DNA of 64,000 nucleotides from Pseudoduganella aquatica. Lineage in GTDB: Bacteria > Pseudomonadota > Gammaproteobacteria > Burkholderiales > Burkholderiaceae_D. Positions 25,897-34,590 of the stretch are shown here, piece after piece. The position numbers and the translations under genes are program-made. Below the pieces are notes generated by a model. That model was given only the letters and a program-made list of their open reading frames with translations. It was not told where the DNA came from and ran no database searches. Within the stretch, counting starts at the first letter, position 1. Each line of letters starts with the position of its first letter. The stretch lies in assembly GCF_009857595.1 (NCBI RefSeq), contig NZ_WWCU01000019.1, positions 1-64,000 on the forward strand, given 5' to 3'.

Positions 25897-25920
25897 AGTG
25901 TATCACTGCATTAATACACT
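25897..25920. promoter_or_regulatory. candidate YtrA-type operator
   Basis: AGTGTAT (25897-25903) and ATACACT (25914-25920) form an inverted repeat 8 bases upstream of the GntR start; a further AATACAC half-site follows at 25925-25931. The position fits autoregulation of the ABC operon. Confidence 0.55.
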
Positions 25921-25965
25921 GTGCAATACACTTCTCGCGTCGGGCGGATCTGGGCCAGGGGATTC

Positions 25966-28209
25966 TTACTGCAGCGGCGCCATGGTGATGGGCACGCCGG
26001 ACAGCACCGCGTTGCCGGACAGCGGATCGCGCAGGTTCTCGTCCAGCAGCACGTTCAGGTTCACGCCCGGGCGTTCGGCCGCTACGCCCATCTGCGTGCC
26101 GGGCAGGTTATGGCCCCAGCCGTGCGGCAGGCTGACCACGCCGGGCATCATGTCGGCGCTCACCTCCACCTGCACCTCGATCTGGCGCGCGCCGTTGCGC
26201 ACCGTGGCCTGGCCGCCGTCGGCCAGCTGTAGGCGCGCGGCGTCGTCCGGATGGACCAGCGCCGTGCAGCGGTAGGCGCCCTTGGCCAGCACCGGCAGGT
26301 TGTGCATCCAGCTGTTGTTCGAGCGCAGCTGGCGGCGGCCGATAATGACCAGGTCCGCCGCCGGCGCGGCCAGGTCGGCCGCCACCCGCGCCAGGTCGTC
26401 CAGCAGCAGCTGCGGCGCCAGCTCGATCTGGCCGGACGGCGTGCGCAGCGCTTCGGGGATGCGCTGCGTCATCGGTCCCAGGTCGATGCCGGACGGCGCG
26501 GCCTGGATCTTCGCGAGGGTCAGCCCGCCGGGCGCGCGGCCGAACTGGTCGCCGTAGGGGCCGCTGCGCAGGCCCAGGTCCAGCAGGCGCTGCACGCCGC
26601 GCTGCGGCGCCAGCATGCCCATGACCGTGTCGGTCAGCGGGCCGACGGCTTTCTCCAGGTCCTCGCGCAGCAGCGCGTCGTCCAGCGCAGCGATGTCGGC
26701 GTTGGCGCCCTGGCCTTTCAGGATGGCGACCAGGCGCAGCAGGGTTTCCCATTCGTCCGGCTGGCCGGCGCTGCGCGCCAGCACCGGCGGGCTGTAGCGC
26801 GCGTGGTTGCGGTGCGAGAACTGGGTGAAGGTCACGTCGTAGTGCGCGTCCTCCAGCGGCGACACGCCGGGCAGGATCACGTCCGCATGGCGCGAGGTTT
26901 CGTTCAGGTAGATGTCCATGCTCAGCATGAATTCCAGCTGCTCCAGCGCGGCCGCAAGGCGCGGTCCGTTGGGCGCCGACAGCACCGGGTTGCCGGCGAT
27001 GGCGATCAGCGCCTTCACCTGTCCCGGGCCGGGGGTGTCGATCTCCTCGGCCAGGCAGGTGATGGGCAGCTCGCCGACGACTTCCGGCGCGCCCGACACG
27101 CGGCTGCGGTAGCGTCCGCTCGTGACGCCGCGCCCGCTGCCCGGCTTGCCGCGCGTGTTGGCGGCGAAGGCGGCGGCCTTGGGGAACATCATGCCGCCTT
27201 CCTGGTCCAGGTGGCCGGTGAGGATGTTGACCACGTCGATCAGCCAGGACGCCAGCGTGCCGTACTGCTGCGTGCAGGTGCCGATGCGGCCGTACACCGC
27301 CGCTCGCTCCGTGCCGGCCAGCGTGCGCGCCAGTTCGCGCATGGTGGTGGCGGCGATGCCGCAGCGCGCGGCCACGGTTTCCGGCGCGTAGGGCAGGGCG
27401 GCTTCCCGCAATTGTTCCAGACCCGTCACATGGCCGGCCAGGCGGCCCAGCTTGACGAGCTGCTCGTCGAACAGCGCATGCACCAGGCCCAGCAGGAAGA
27501 ACACATCGGCGCCGGGGCGGATGAAATGGTGCTGGTCGGCCACTTCGGCGGTCTCGGTGCGGCGCGGGTCCACCACCACGATGCGGCCGCCGCGCGCGCG
27601 CAGGGCCTTGGCCTTGCCTCGGAAGTCCGGCACGGTCCACAGGCTGCCGTTGGAGACCATGGGATTGGCGCCCAGGATCAGCAGGAAGTCGCTGCGCTCG
27701 ATATCGGGCACCGGCACCGACAGCCAGGAGCCGTACATCAGCCCCACGGACAACATTTTCGGCACCTGGTCGACGCTGGAGGCGGAAAACATGTTGTGGG
27801 TAGACAACGCTTTTGCCAGTTTGGGGAAATAAAGCATCAAGCTCATTTTGTGCGACACCGGGTTGCCCAGTACAGTGGCTACGGCATTGCCGCCGTCGCG
27901 TTCGATGATGGGCAGCAGGCGGCGCTCGATTTCGGCATAGGCTTCGTCCCAGCTGGTGGGCTCGAACACCCCGTTGCGCTTGATGAGCGGGGTGCGCAGG
28001 CGGTCCCCGTCCTCGTGCAAGTCCTTCAGGCCCACCGCTTTCGGGCACAGGAAACCGGCGCTGAAGACGTCGGCCTGGTCGCCGCGCACGCGCGTCACCT
28101 GGCCCTGGCTGAGTTCCACCTCCAGGCCGCAGGCGGCCTCGCAGAAGGGGCAGATGCGGTGGGCAGTGCTGGCTTGCTGGCTGGCTTGCTGCGGGCTGGA
28201 CTGTTCCAT
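25966..28209 (-). CDS. molybdopterin-dependent oxidoreductase (formate dehydrogenase/nitrate reductase-like)
   Basis: A 747-residue catalytic subunit. The N-terminal 4Fe-4S site is CPFCEAACG with a fourth Cys in GFLCPKA. The molybdopterin-binding core follows (VVDPRRTETAEVADQHHFI, GADVFFLLGLVHALF), with a C-terminal dinucleotide-binding domain (NGARQIEVQVEVSADMMPGV, SLPHGWGHNLPG). Where formate dehydrogenases have a Sec or Cys Mo ligand, this protein reads SASSVDQVP, so Ser is the likely ligand and the substrate may differ. No Tat signal, so it is cytoplasmic. No accessory subunits or cofactor genes are adjacent. Substrate unknown. Confidence 0.88.
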   Translation of the reverse strand: MEQSSPQQASQQASTAHRICPFCEAACGLEVELSQGQVTRVRGDQADVFSAGFLCPKAVGLKDLHEDGDRLRTPLIKRNGVFEPTSWDEAYAEIERRLLPIIERDGGNAVATVLGNPVSHKMSLMLYFPKLAKALSTHNMFSASSVDQVPKMLSVGLMYGSWLSVPVPDIERSDFLLILGANPMVSNGSLWTVPDFRGKAKALRARGGRIVVVDPRRTETAEVADQHHFIRPGADVFFLLGLVHALFDEQLVKLGRLAGHVTGLEQLREAALPYAPETVAARCGIAATTMRELARTLAGTERAAVYGRIGTCTQQYGTLASWLIDVVNILTGHLDQEGGMMFPKAAAFAANTRGKPGSGRGVTSGRYRSRVSGAPEVVGELPITCLAEEIDTPGPGQVKALIAIAGNPVLSAPNGPRLAAALEQLEFMLSMDIYLNETSRHADVILPGVSPLEDAHYDVTFTQFSHRNHARYSPPVLARSAGQPDEWETLLRLVAILKGQGANADIAALDDALLREDLEKAVGPLTDTVMGMLAPQRGVQRLLDLGLRSGPYGDQFGRAPGGLTLAKIQAAPSGIDLGPMTQRIPEALRTPSGQIELAPQLLLDDLARVAADLAAPAADLVIIGRRQLRSNNSWMHNLPVLAKGAYRCTALVHPDDAARLQLADGGQATVRNGARQIEVQVEVSADMMPGVVSLPHGWGHNLPGTQMGVAAERPGVNLNVLLDENLRDPLSGNAVLSGVPITMAPLQ

Positions 28210-28263
28210 GACGGCTTCCTTGTTTAAAAGTGAACGCTCGTGCTATTGTCAGGATTTGTTACA

Positions 28264-28277
28264 TTGATGTCAATCGT
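28264..28277. promoter_or_regulatory. possible Fnr/Crp-family site
   Basis: TTGATGTCAATCGT matches the Fnr consensus TTGAT-N4-ATCAA at 8 of 10 positions and lies between the divergent oxidoreductase and lipoprotein genes. Oxygen-responsive control of a molybdoenzyme would make sense, but a single imperfect site can occur by chance. Confidence 0.3.
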
Positions 28278-28322
28278 GTTGTCGTGGCCCGGGTGTATGC
28301 TGGGCTCGTTAGGAGAAGAATC

Positions 28323-28625
28323 ATGAAACCAAGAAATCTATTCTACGCCGCGCTGGCAGTAGCCATCGTGGTGGCCAGCCTGGCGGGCTGCCAGAAGCAG
28401 GAAGAACCGGGCCCGGCCGAGAAAGCGGGCCGCAAGCTGGACCAGGTGACGCAGCAAGCCGGCGCCGAACTGACCCACGCCGCGCGCGAAACCAACGAAA
28501 AGCTGAGCGAAGCGGCCAAGAACACCAGCGAGATCCTGAACGAAGCCACCGAGCAGGCTGGCCGCAAGATCGAAAAGGCCGGCGAGAAAATCCAGGAATC
28601 CGCCCGCGAAGCGCGCGACAAGTAA
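28323..28625 (+). CDS. small helical lipoprotein
   Basis: A 100-residue protein behind TAGGAGAAGAATC. The signal peptide ends in the lipobox LAGC (Cys23). The mature part is one long charged amphipathic helix with repeated heptad-like units (AGRKLDQVTQQAGAEL, NEKLSEAAKNTSEILNEA, AGRKIEKAGEKIQESA), like Lpp- or LEA-type periplasmic helices. A structural or stress role is likely; no precise function. Confidence 0.75.
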   Translation: MKPRNLFYAALAVAIVVASLAGCQKQEEPGPAEKAGRKLDQVTQQAGAELTHAARETNEKLSEAAKNTSEILNEATEQAGRKIEKAGEKIQESAREARDK

Positions 28626-28638
28626 CGCCCAAAAACCA

Positions 28639-28697
28639 AAAAAGGGGTCAGGGTTAATTATTCGCCTGCGGCGAATAATTAACCCTGACCCCTTTTT
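28639..28697. repeat. long perfect palindrome of the GGGGTCAG type
   Basis: Two perfect 28-bp arms (28639-28666 and 28670-28697) flank a TGC loop. The left arm starts with five A and GGGGTCAGGGTTAATTATTC. With the T-run on the right it can terminate transcription in both directions, for the lipoprotein gene and the convergent diguanylate cyclase gene. It shares GGGGTCAG with the palindrome at 39058-39116, so it may belong to a dispersed repeat family. Confidence 0.9.
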
Positions 28698-28703
28698 GCA
28701 GTT

Positions 28704-30776
28704 CTACAATTTTATGGCGGGCTTGAGCTGGACGACGTTGCTGTGCTCGCCCGGAGGGGGAGTTGGGTCCTGGGGGCCCCCCAGCACCACGCTGAGGTCG
28801 ACGTAGCCGGCGCGCCAGGCGCGTTCGAGGTCTTGCTCGATGGCTTCCATCGAGGTCTGGTGGAAGCGGTCGAAGCCGCGCACGCCGTAGGCGCGGTTGC
28901 GGCCGTGGGCCTTGGCCAGGTAGAGCGCCATGTCCACCAGGTTGACCGCGCGCTCCCACGGCAGCGGCGTTTCGGCCGGCACCAGCGGGAAGGGCGCGAA
29001 ACCCACCGACACGTTCACGCTCAGCACATGGTCCTGGTAGACGATCTGCTGCGCGGAAATGCTGGTCAGGATGCGGCGCGCGATCTCCTCCACGCCGCTG
29101 CGCGGTATCGCCGGCAGGAAGGCCAGGAATTCTTCGCCGCCCCAGCGCACTATCATGTCGGTCTCGCGCAGCGCCACGCGCAGCGTTTCGGCGATCATCT
29201 TCAGCACGATGTCGCCGGCGGCGTGGCCGTAGGTGTCGTTGACGTGCTTGAAATGGTCCACGTCCAGCAGGAAGAGCGCGCCGACAATGTCCTCTCCGCC
29301 CGGGCCGCGCTTGTCCACCTGGTTGTGGCTGCGCATGAATTCCTGGAAGTGGCGCCGGTTGTAGAGCGAGGTCAGCGGGTCGAGCGAGCTTTGTGCCTTC
29401 AGTTCCAGATTCTTCACTTCCAGCTGGGCGTTGGCGTGCCGCACCTTGCGGTACAGCAGGCCGACGATCACCGCCGCCAGCGCGAACACCACCGCCAGCA
29501 GCCACCACACGCGCTGCTGCAGGCGCTTGTTGTCCAGCTCGGCGCTTTTGACCTGGTTTTCACGGCTCAGCAGTTCAATCTGGCGCTGCTTCTTCTCGGT
29601 CTCGTATTTCTCCTGCATCTCGTAGACCGCCTTCTGGCGCTGTTTTTCGAACAGCGCTTCGGAGATCGTGCGCTCGCGGTGGTAGGCCGCGACGGCGCCG
29701 CGCATGTCGCCGGCGCGTTCCAGCGCCTGGCCGTATTCCTTCAGGATGACTTGCAGCTCGGGCTGGTCGCCGGTTTTTTCGTAGTACACCAGGCCCGCCT
29801 CGAAGTGCTTGCGGCCTTCCGCCAGGTTGCCCAGTCCCAGGTGCGCCTGGCCCAGGTTGATCAGGGCGGTGGCGCGGGTGCTGGCGTCGCGCGTTTCGGC
29901 CGACGCGGCCAGCGCTTCGGTGGCGTAGCGCAGGGCGCGCGCGTAGTCCTGCTCTTTCAGGTAGCTGTCCGACAGATTGACCAGGGTGTTGGCGATAAGG
30001 GTCTTGGCGCCCATTTTGCGCGCCACTTCCAGCCCGGCCTGCAGCGCCGCCAGCGCGCGCTTGGGCTGGTGCGAATCGATCGCCAAGCCGTATTCGGTGC
30101 CCTTGGCGGTGGCCAGGCGGCCCGGCGAATTGAGCTTTTCCGCCACCCGCACGGACTCGTCCAGCACGGCCCAGCCCTTGTCGTATTCCTTCATCTGCGT
30201 GTACAGCAGGGCCAGCGCGTTGAGCGCCTGCGCCAGCGGCACCATGTCGTCCAGCTGGCGGCCCAGGTCGACGGCGGTCTGCAGCTTGCCCAGCGCGGCC
30301 GGGAAATTGCCCTGCTCGGCGTAGGACTGGCCGGAGGTGATGGTGGCCTGCACCCGCAGCGCCAGGTCGGCGGTGCCGTTGGCCATCTGCTCCGCTTCGA
30401 ACGCGAGCTGGTGCGAGGCCTTGCGGTCGGCCATTGAGGACAGCACGTAGGCTTTGGTGAGCAGGCCCTTGGCCAGGATGGCAGGGTTGTTCTGGCTGCG
30501 GCCGTAGGCGATCAGTTCTTCCGACAGCAGCAGCGCCGTCTCAAGCTGGCCCAGCGCGCGCCATGCGTTGCTGAGCTGGGACAGGAATTCGGCCTTGGTG
30601 GGCGGCGCCGCGGCGCGCGCGGCCGGCTCCATTTTCTGTAGCTGGATCAGGGCCTTGTCCGGCACGTAGCGGGCCTGGTCGCGGATCTCGGCGATGCTGG
30701 CGTCCATGGCGGACTGGCCCCAGGCCAGCGCAGGCGCAAGCACGCATGCAGCCGCCAGCTTGCGTATGCCGCGCAA
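28704..30776 (-). CDS. exported-sensor TPR diguanylate cyclase (GGDEF)
   Basis: About 690 residues. The start is uncertain: I prefer the TTG at 30776, preceded by GGGGATAAGG and leading directly into a signal peptide (LAAACVLAPALAWGQ); a TTG at 30896 is also in frame. Residues about 30-400 are TPR repeats (ALNALALLYTQMKEYDKGWA, ATALINLGQAHLGLGNLAEG). A transmembrane helix follows at about 418-440 (WWLLAVVFALAAVIVGLLY), then the GGDEF domain (SLDPLTSLYNRRHFQEF, VRWGGEEFLAFLPA). The inhibitory site RETD sits five residues before GGEEF. It should make cyclic-di-GMP in response to something bound by the periplasmic TPR part. Confidence 0.88.
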   Translation of the reverse strand: MRGIRKLAAACVLAPALAWGQSAMDASIAEIRDQARYVPDKALIQLQKMEPAARAAAPPTKAEFLSQLSNAWRALGQLETALLLSEELIAYGRSQNNPAILAKGLLTKAYVLSSMADRKASHQLAFEAEQMANGTADLALRVQATITSGQSYAEQGNFPAALGKLQTAVDLGRQLDDMVPLAQALNALALLYTQMKEYDKGWAVLDESVRVAEKLNSPGRLATAKGTEYGLAIDSHQPKRALAALQAGLEVARKMGAKTLIANTLVNLSDSYLKEQDYARALRYATEALAASAETRDASTRATALINLGQAHLGLGNLAEGRKHFEAGLVYYEKTGDQPELQVILKEYGQALERAGDMRGAVAAYHRERTISEALFEKQRQKAVYEMQEKYETEKKQRQIELLSRENQVKSAELDNKRLQQRVWWLLAVVFALAAVIVGLLYRKVRHANAQLEVKNLELKAQSSLDPLTSLYNRRHFQEFMRSHNQVDKRGPGGEDIVGALFLLDVDHFKHVNDTYGHAAGDIVLKMIAETLRVALRETDMIVRWGGEEFLAFLPAIPRSGVEEIARRILTSISAQQIVYQDHVLSVNVSVGFAPFPLVPAETPLPWERAVNLVDMALYLAKAHGRNRAYGVRGFDRFHQTSMEAIEQDLERAWRAGYVDLSVVLGGPQDPTPPPGEHSNVVQLKPAIKL

Positions 30777-30942
30777 AATCGCCTTATCCCCGAAGCCAGC
30801 CAACGTATTGTCCTTGTGTGAACGCGGTAAGATGTCCAGACAATTATATTCTTGTTGCAGGCGAGAAATCAGCCGTTCAAGGGAGATATTCTCCAAAAAC
30901 GCACAGTTTCCGGCTTTCCTTAATTCTATGGCAACTAGCCTT

Positions 30943-32733
30943 TCAGACGGCCAGCTGCTGCAGCAGATACAGGCGCTGGTAGAGGCCGCCTTCGATCTGC
31001 ATCAATTCCTCGTGCGCGCCGGCCTCGGCGATGCGGCCGTGGTTCAGCACCACGATGCGGTCGGCGTCGCGGATGGTGGACAGGCGGTGCGCAATGGCGA
31101 TGATGGTGACGCGCCCGCGCAGCTCGTCCAGCGCGGTCTGCACAATCTGTTCGGTCTGGCTGTCGATGCGCGAGGTGGCTTCGTCCAGCAGCAGGATGCG
31201 CGGCTTGCCGGCCAGCGCGCGGGCGATGGCAACCAGCTGCTTCTGGCCGCTGGACAGGCGCGAGCCGCCTTCGCCCAGCTCGGTGGCGTAGCCGTGCTCG
31301 AGCGCGGCGATAAAGCCGTGCGCGTGGGCGGCGCGGGCCGCCGCTTCAATATCCGCGTCCGACAGGCCGCGTCCCATGTCGATGTTCTCGCGCGCCGAGG
31401 CGGCCAGCAGGAAGGGGTCTTGCGGCACCAGGCCGACGTCGCTGCGGAAGCGCGTGTTGGGGATGCCGGCCAGCGCTTCGCCGAAGATGGCGATGCTGCC
31501 GTGCTTGACCGGGTAGTAGCGCAGCAGCAGCGACAGCAGCGTGGACTTGCCGCTGCCGGTGTGGCCGACGATGCCGAAGAAGCCGCCCTGCGGAATGTCC
31601 AGCGACAGGTCGTGCAGCACGGTCTGGTCTTCATTGTAGGCGAAGCGCAGGTGGCGGATGGAGACGGCGGGCGTGCCCGGCGGATGTTCGCGGGAATCGG
31701 CCAGCTGGGCCGCGCCGGCCATGTGCTCGTCCGCCACCGGCTCGTCCAGCAGCGCCGACACGCGCGCCGTGGCCACCACCGATTGCTGCAGCTGGCTGAA
31801 CTGCATGGTGATCTGGATCAGCGGCTCGATCACGCGCGCGATGTAGCTGATGAAGGCGTACAGCACGCCCACCTCGGCCGCGCTCATGGCGCGCTGGCCG
31901 AAGGCGTAGATGACGGCCGCCAGCAGGATAATGTTGAGCATGTCCAGCGCCGGGCGCAGCAGCCAGGCGTTGGCGCGGATTTCGGCCAGGCGCTGGGTGT
32001 AGTGCTCGGTGTTGGTCTTGCCGAAGCGGGCCGCGAAGCGCGCCTCGGCGTTGTTCGCCTGCAGCACCGGCATGCCGCCGATGGACTCGGCCATCTGCCC
32101 GTTGATCTCGCTGCGCAGCTGGCGCGCGCGCGTGACGGCCGGCGCGCTCCAGCGCTGGTACAGCCAGACGATGCCCAGCACCGCCGGCAGCAGCGCCAGC
32201 ACGATGAGCATCAGCCGCCAGTCCAGCCAGGCCATGGCGATGATGGTGCCCACCAGCACGATGGTACTGTCGAGCATAACAAACAGCACCTGCACGTACA
32301 GGGTCTTGACGGCCTCGGTGTCGTTGGTCACGCGCGACACCAGCTGGCCGATGATGGCGCGGTCGAAGAAGGCCATGGGCAGGCGCAGCACGTGGCCGTA
32401 CACCTGCTCGCGCAGGCGCTGCACCGAGCGCATGGCCAGCCCGGACAGGCGCACCAGTTGCAGGTAGCGCAGGCCGCTGGCGACCCAGCCGGTGAGCAGC
32501 ACGGCGGCCAGCAGCATGGCCATGCGCGGCCAGTCCAGGTGGCGCGGCAGCAGGTGCTCGTCGATCAGCGCCTTGCCGGCGATGGGACCCAGCACTTCCA
32601 GGAAGGCGGCGGCCACCAGCCACAGCAAGGCCCAGCCCAGGTGGTGCTGGTCGGGCCGCGCTGCGCGGCGCAGCAGGCCGATGGCTTGCGCCGCTTGCTT
32701 GCGGGTGGAGGTTTCGTCGGGTTTAGAGAGCAT
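30943..32733 (-). CDS. ABC exporter half-transporter, MdlB-like
   Basis: A 596-residue protein with six transmembrane helices followed by an ATPase: Walker A VGHTGSGKSTLLSLLLR, signature SRLSSGQKQLVAIARAL, Walker B ILLLDEATSRID. Length and order match E. coli MdlB, the partner of MdlA. It overlaps the upstream MdlA-like gene by 11 bases. The pair should work as a heterodimeric multidrug/lipid-type exporter; substrate unknown. Confidence 0.88.
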   Translation of the reverse strand: MLSKPDETSTRKQAAQAIGLLRRAARPDQHHLGWALLWLVAAAFLEVLGPIAGKALIDEHLLPRHLDWPRMAMLLAAVLLTGWVASGLRYLQLVRLSGLAMRSVQRLREQVYGHVLRLPMAFFDRAIIGQLVSRVTNDTEAVKTLYVQVLFVMLDSTIVLVGTIIAMAWLDWRLMLIVLALLPAVLGIVWLYQRWSAPAVTRARQLRSEINGQMAESIGGMPVLQANNAEARFAARFGKTNTEHYTQRLAEIRANAWLLRPALDMLNIILLAAVIYAFGQRAMSAAEVGVLYAFISYIARVIEPLIQITMQFSQLQQSVVATARVSALLDEPVADEHMAGAAQLADSREHPPGTPAVSIRHLRFAYNEDQTVLHDLSLDIPQGGFFGIVGHTGSGKSTLLSLLLRYYPVKHGSIAIFGEALAGIPNTRFRSDVGLVPQDPFLLAASARENIDMGRGLSDADIEAAARAAHAHGFIAALEHGYATELGEGGSRLSSGQKQLVAIARALAGKPRILLLDEATSRIDSQTEQIVQTALDELRGRVTIIAIAHRLSTIRDADRIVVLNHGRIAEAGAHEELMQIEGGLYQRLYLLQQLAV

Positions 32734-34495
32734 CGAGGCTGGCCTCCAGTTGTTGATAGCGCCACTGGCTGGCGTACCAGCCGTCCTGCGCCAGCAGGCT
32801 GTCGTGGCTGCCGGATTCGCTGATGCGGCCGTCGCGCAGCACGATAATCAGGTCGGCGTTGACCACCGCGCTCAGGCGGTGGCTGGCGATAATGGCGCTG
32901 CGCTCGGCGCCGCTCTGGTGGCCGGCGCGGCGCAGCTCTTCCAGGTGTTCGAGGATGCGCGTTTCGGTGCCGGTGTCCACCGCCGACAGGGCGTCGTCCA
33001 GCAGCAGCAGCGAGTTGTTGGCCAGCAGCGCGCGGGCGATGGCCACGCGCTGGCGCTGGCCGCCGGACAGGGTGATGCCTTTTTCGCCCACCTCGGTCTC
33101 GTAGCCCTGCGGGAAGAGCAGGATGTCGTCGTGGATGGCGGCCAGGCTGGCGGCGTGCTCCACGTCGGCGCGGCTGGCGTGCTCGCGCGCCAGGGCGATG
33201 TTGTCCGCGATGGAGGCCGAGAACAGGAAGGATTCCTGCGGCACCCAGCTGATGGCCGAACGCAGCGCGCTCAGCGTGTACTGGTCCAGCGCGTGCCCGC
33301 CCCAGCGCACGGTGCCGTGCTGCGGCGTGAGCTGGCGCAGCAGCACGCGCAGCAGGGTGGACTTGCCGCTGCCGGTGGGGCCGACCAGACCCATGGTCTG
33401 GCCCGGCTTCAGCCGCAGCGAGATGTCCTTCAGTGCCGCTTCGGCGTCGGCGGCCTGGCCGGGATAGCGGTACTCGACCTTGTCCAGCACCAGCTCGCCC
33501 GGCGGCAGCTGGGCGATGGTGCCGTGGTCGTCCACCGCCAGCGGCGCGTCCAGCATGGGCTGCAGGCGGGCGTAGGCGGCGCGGCCGCGCTCGATCAGCG
33601 ACAGCACCCAGCCGGCCGCGAACATGGGCCAGATCAGCTGGCCAAGATAGATGCTGAAAGCGGTCAGCGAACCTATGGTCAGCTCGCCCTGCCAGACCAG
33701 GTAGCCGCCCAGGCCCAGGGTCAGTCCGGTGGCGGTGGTCAGCGTCAGGCCCACGGCCGGTTCATAGGCCGCTTCCCATACCTGCGCGGTCAGGCTGGCC
33801 TTGGCGGCGTGGCCGGCCAGCTCGCCGAACTGCTGGCTGCTGCGCTGTTCCAGGCCCAGCGCGCGCAGGGCGCGCACGCCGGACAGGGTTTCCTGCACGT
33901 GGCCGTTGAGCGCGGAAAAGCGTTTCAGCGAATCGGTGGAGGCGGTGTGGATATGGCTGGAGATGCGCCAGAACGCCAGCGCCATCAGCGGGAAGGGCAG
34001 CAGGGCGATGCAGGCCAGGCGCCAGTCCACGCCCAGCAGCATCACGCCGAGCACCATCACCAGCGTCAGCGTGCCGTCGAAGCCGGCCAGCATGGCTTCG
34101 CCGGCGGCCATTTCGATGGCGTCGATATCATTGGTGGCCAGCGCCATCAGGTCGCCGGTGCGCTGCTTCTGGTAGAAGGCCGGGCCTTGCAGGGACAGGC
34201 GCGCGTAGAAGCGCGTGCGCAGCTGCACGCCCAGCAGGTAGGCGGCCGCGAACAGGCGCAAGCGCCAGCCCACGCGCAGGAAATAGATAGCCACGCCGAT
34301 CAGCAGCAGCTCGCCGAGCTGCAGCAGCAGGCCGGAACCGGACAGGGTGTGGGTGGCCAGGCCGTCTATCATGGCGCCGATGCGGCGCGGCACCAGGATG
34401 CCCAGGAAAGCCACGCCGGCCAGCATGGCGCCGGCGGCAAGATAGGCCGGCCAGTGCTGGCGCACAAAACCGGCGATCAGCCTCGATAAACTCAT
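32723..34495 (-). CDS. ABC exporter half-transporter, MdlA-like
   Basis: A 590-residue protein, the same length as E. coli MdlA. I chose the ATG at 34495 (MSLSRLIAGFVRQHW) because AAGGA lies seven bases upstream; an upstream in-frame TTG at 34516 is less likely. Strong MdlA-type blocks include KQRTGDLMALATNDIDAIE, Walker A VGPTGSGKSTLLRVLLR, signature ITLSGGQRQRVAIARALL, Walker B LLLLDDALSAVDTGTE and the end WRYQQLEASLDAL. The D-D in Walker B instead of D-E means this ATP site may be the degenerate one of the heterodimer. Confidence 0.88.
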   Translation of the reverse strand: MSLSRLIAGFVRQHWPAYLAAGAMLAGVAFLGILVPRRIGAMIDGLATHTLSGSGLLLQLGELLLIGVAIYFLRVGWRLRLFAAAYLLGVQLRTRFYARLSLQGPAFYQKQRTGDLMALATNDIDAIEMAAGEAMLAGFDGTLTLVMVLGVMLLGVDWRLACIALLPFPLMALAFWRISSHIHTASTDSLKRFSALNGHVQETLSGVRALRALGLEQRSSQQFGELAGHAAKASLTAQVWEAAYEPAVGLTLTTATGLTLGLGGYLVWQGELTIGSLTAFSIYLGQLIWPMFAAGWVLSLIERGRAAYARLQPMLDAPLAVDDHGTIAQLPPGELVLDKVEYRYPGQAADAEAALKDISLRLKPGQTMGLVGPTGSGKSTLLRVLLRQLTPQHGTVRWGGHALDQYTLSALRSAISWVPQESFLFSASIADNIALAREHASRADVEHAASLAAIHDDILLFPQGYETEVGEKGITLSGGQRQRVAIARALLANNSLLLLDDALSAVDTGTETRILEHLEELRRAGHQSGAERSAIIASHRLSAVVNADLIIVLRDGRISESGSHDSLLAQDGWYASQWRYQQLEASLDAL

Positions 34496-34590
34496 TGTCA
34501 ATCCTTGCAGCGTCAAGCCCGCTAGGATACCTCAATGAGCCCGGCTGCGCAGCGCCCTGAGCGGCGCCGGTAGCGCTGGTATTGCCGGTT

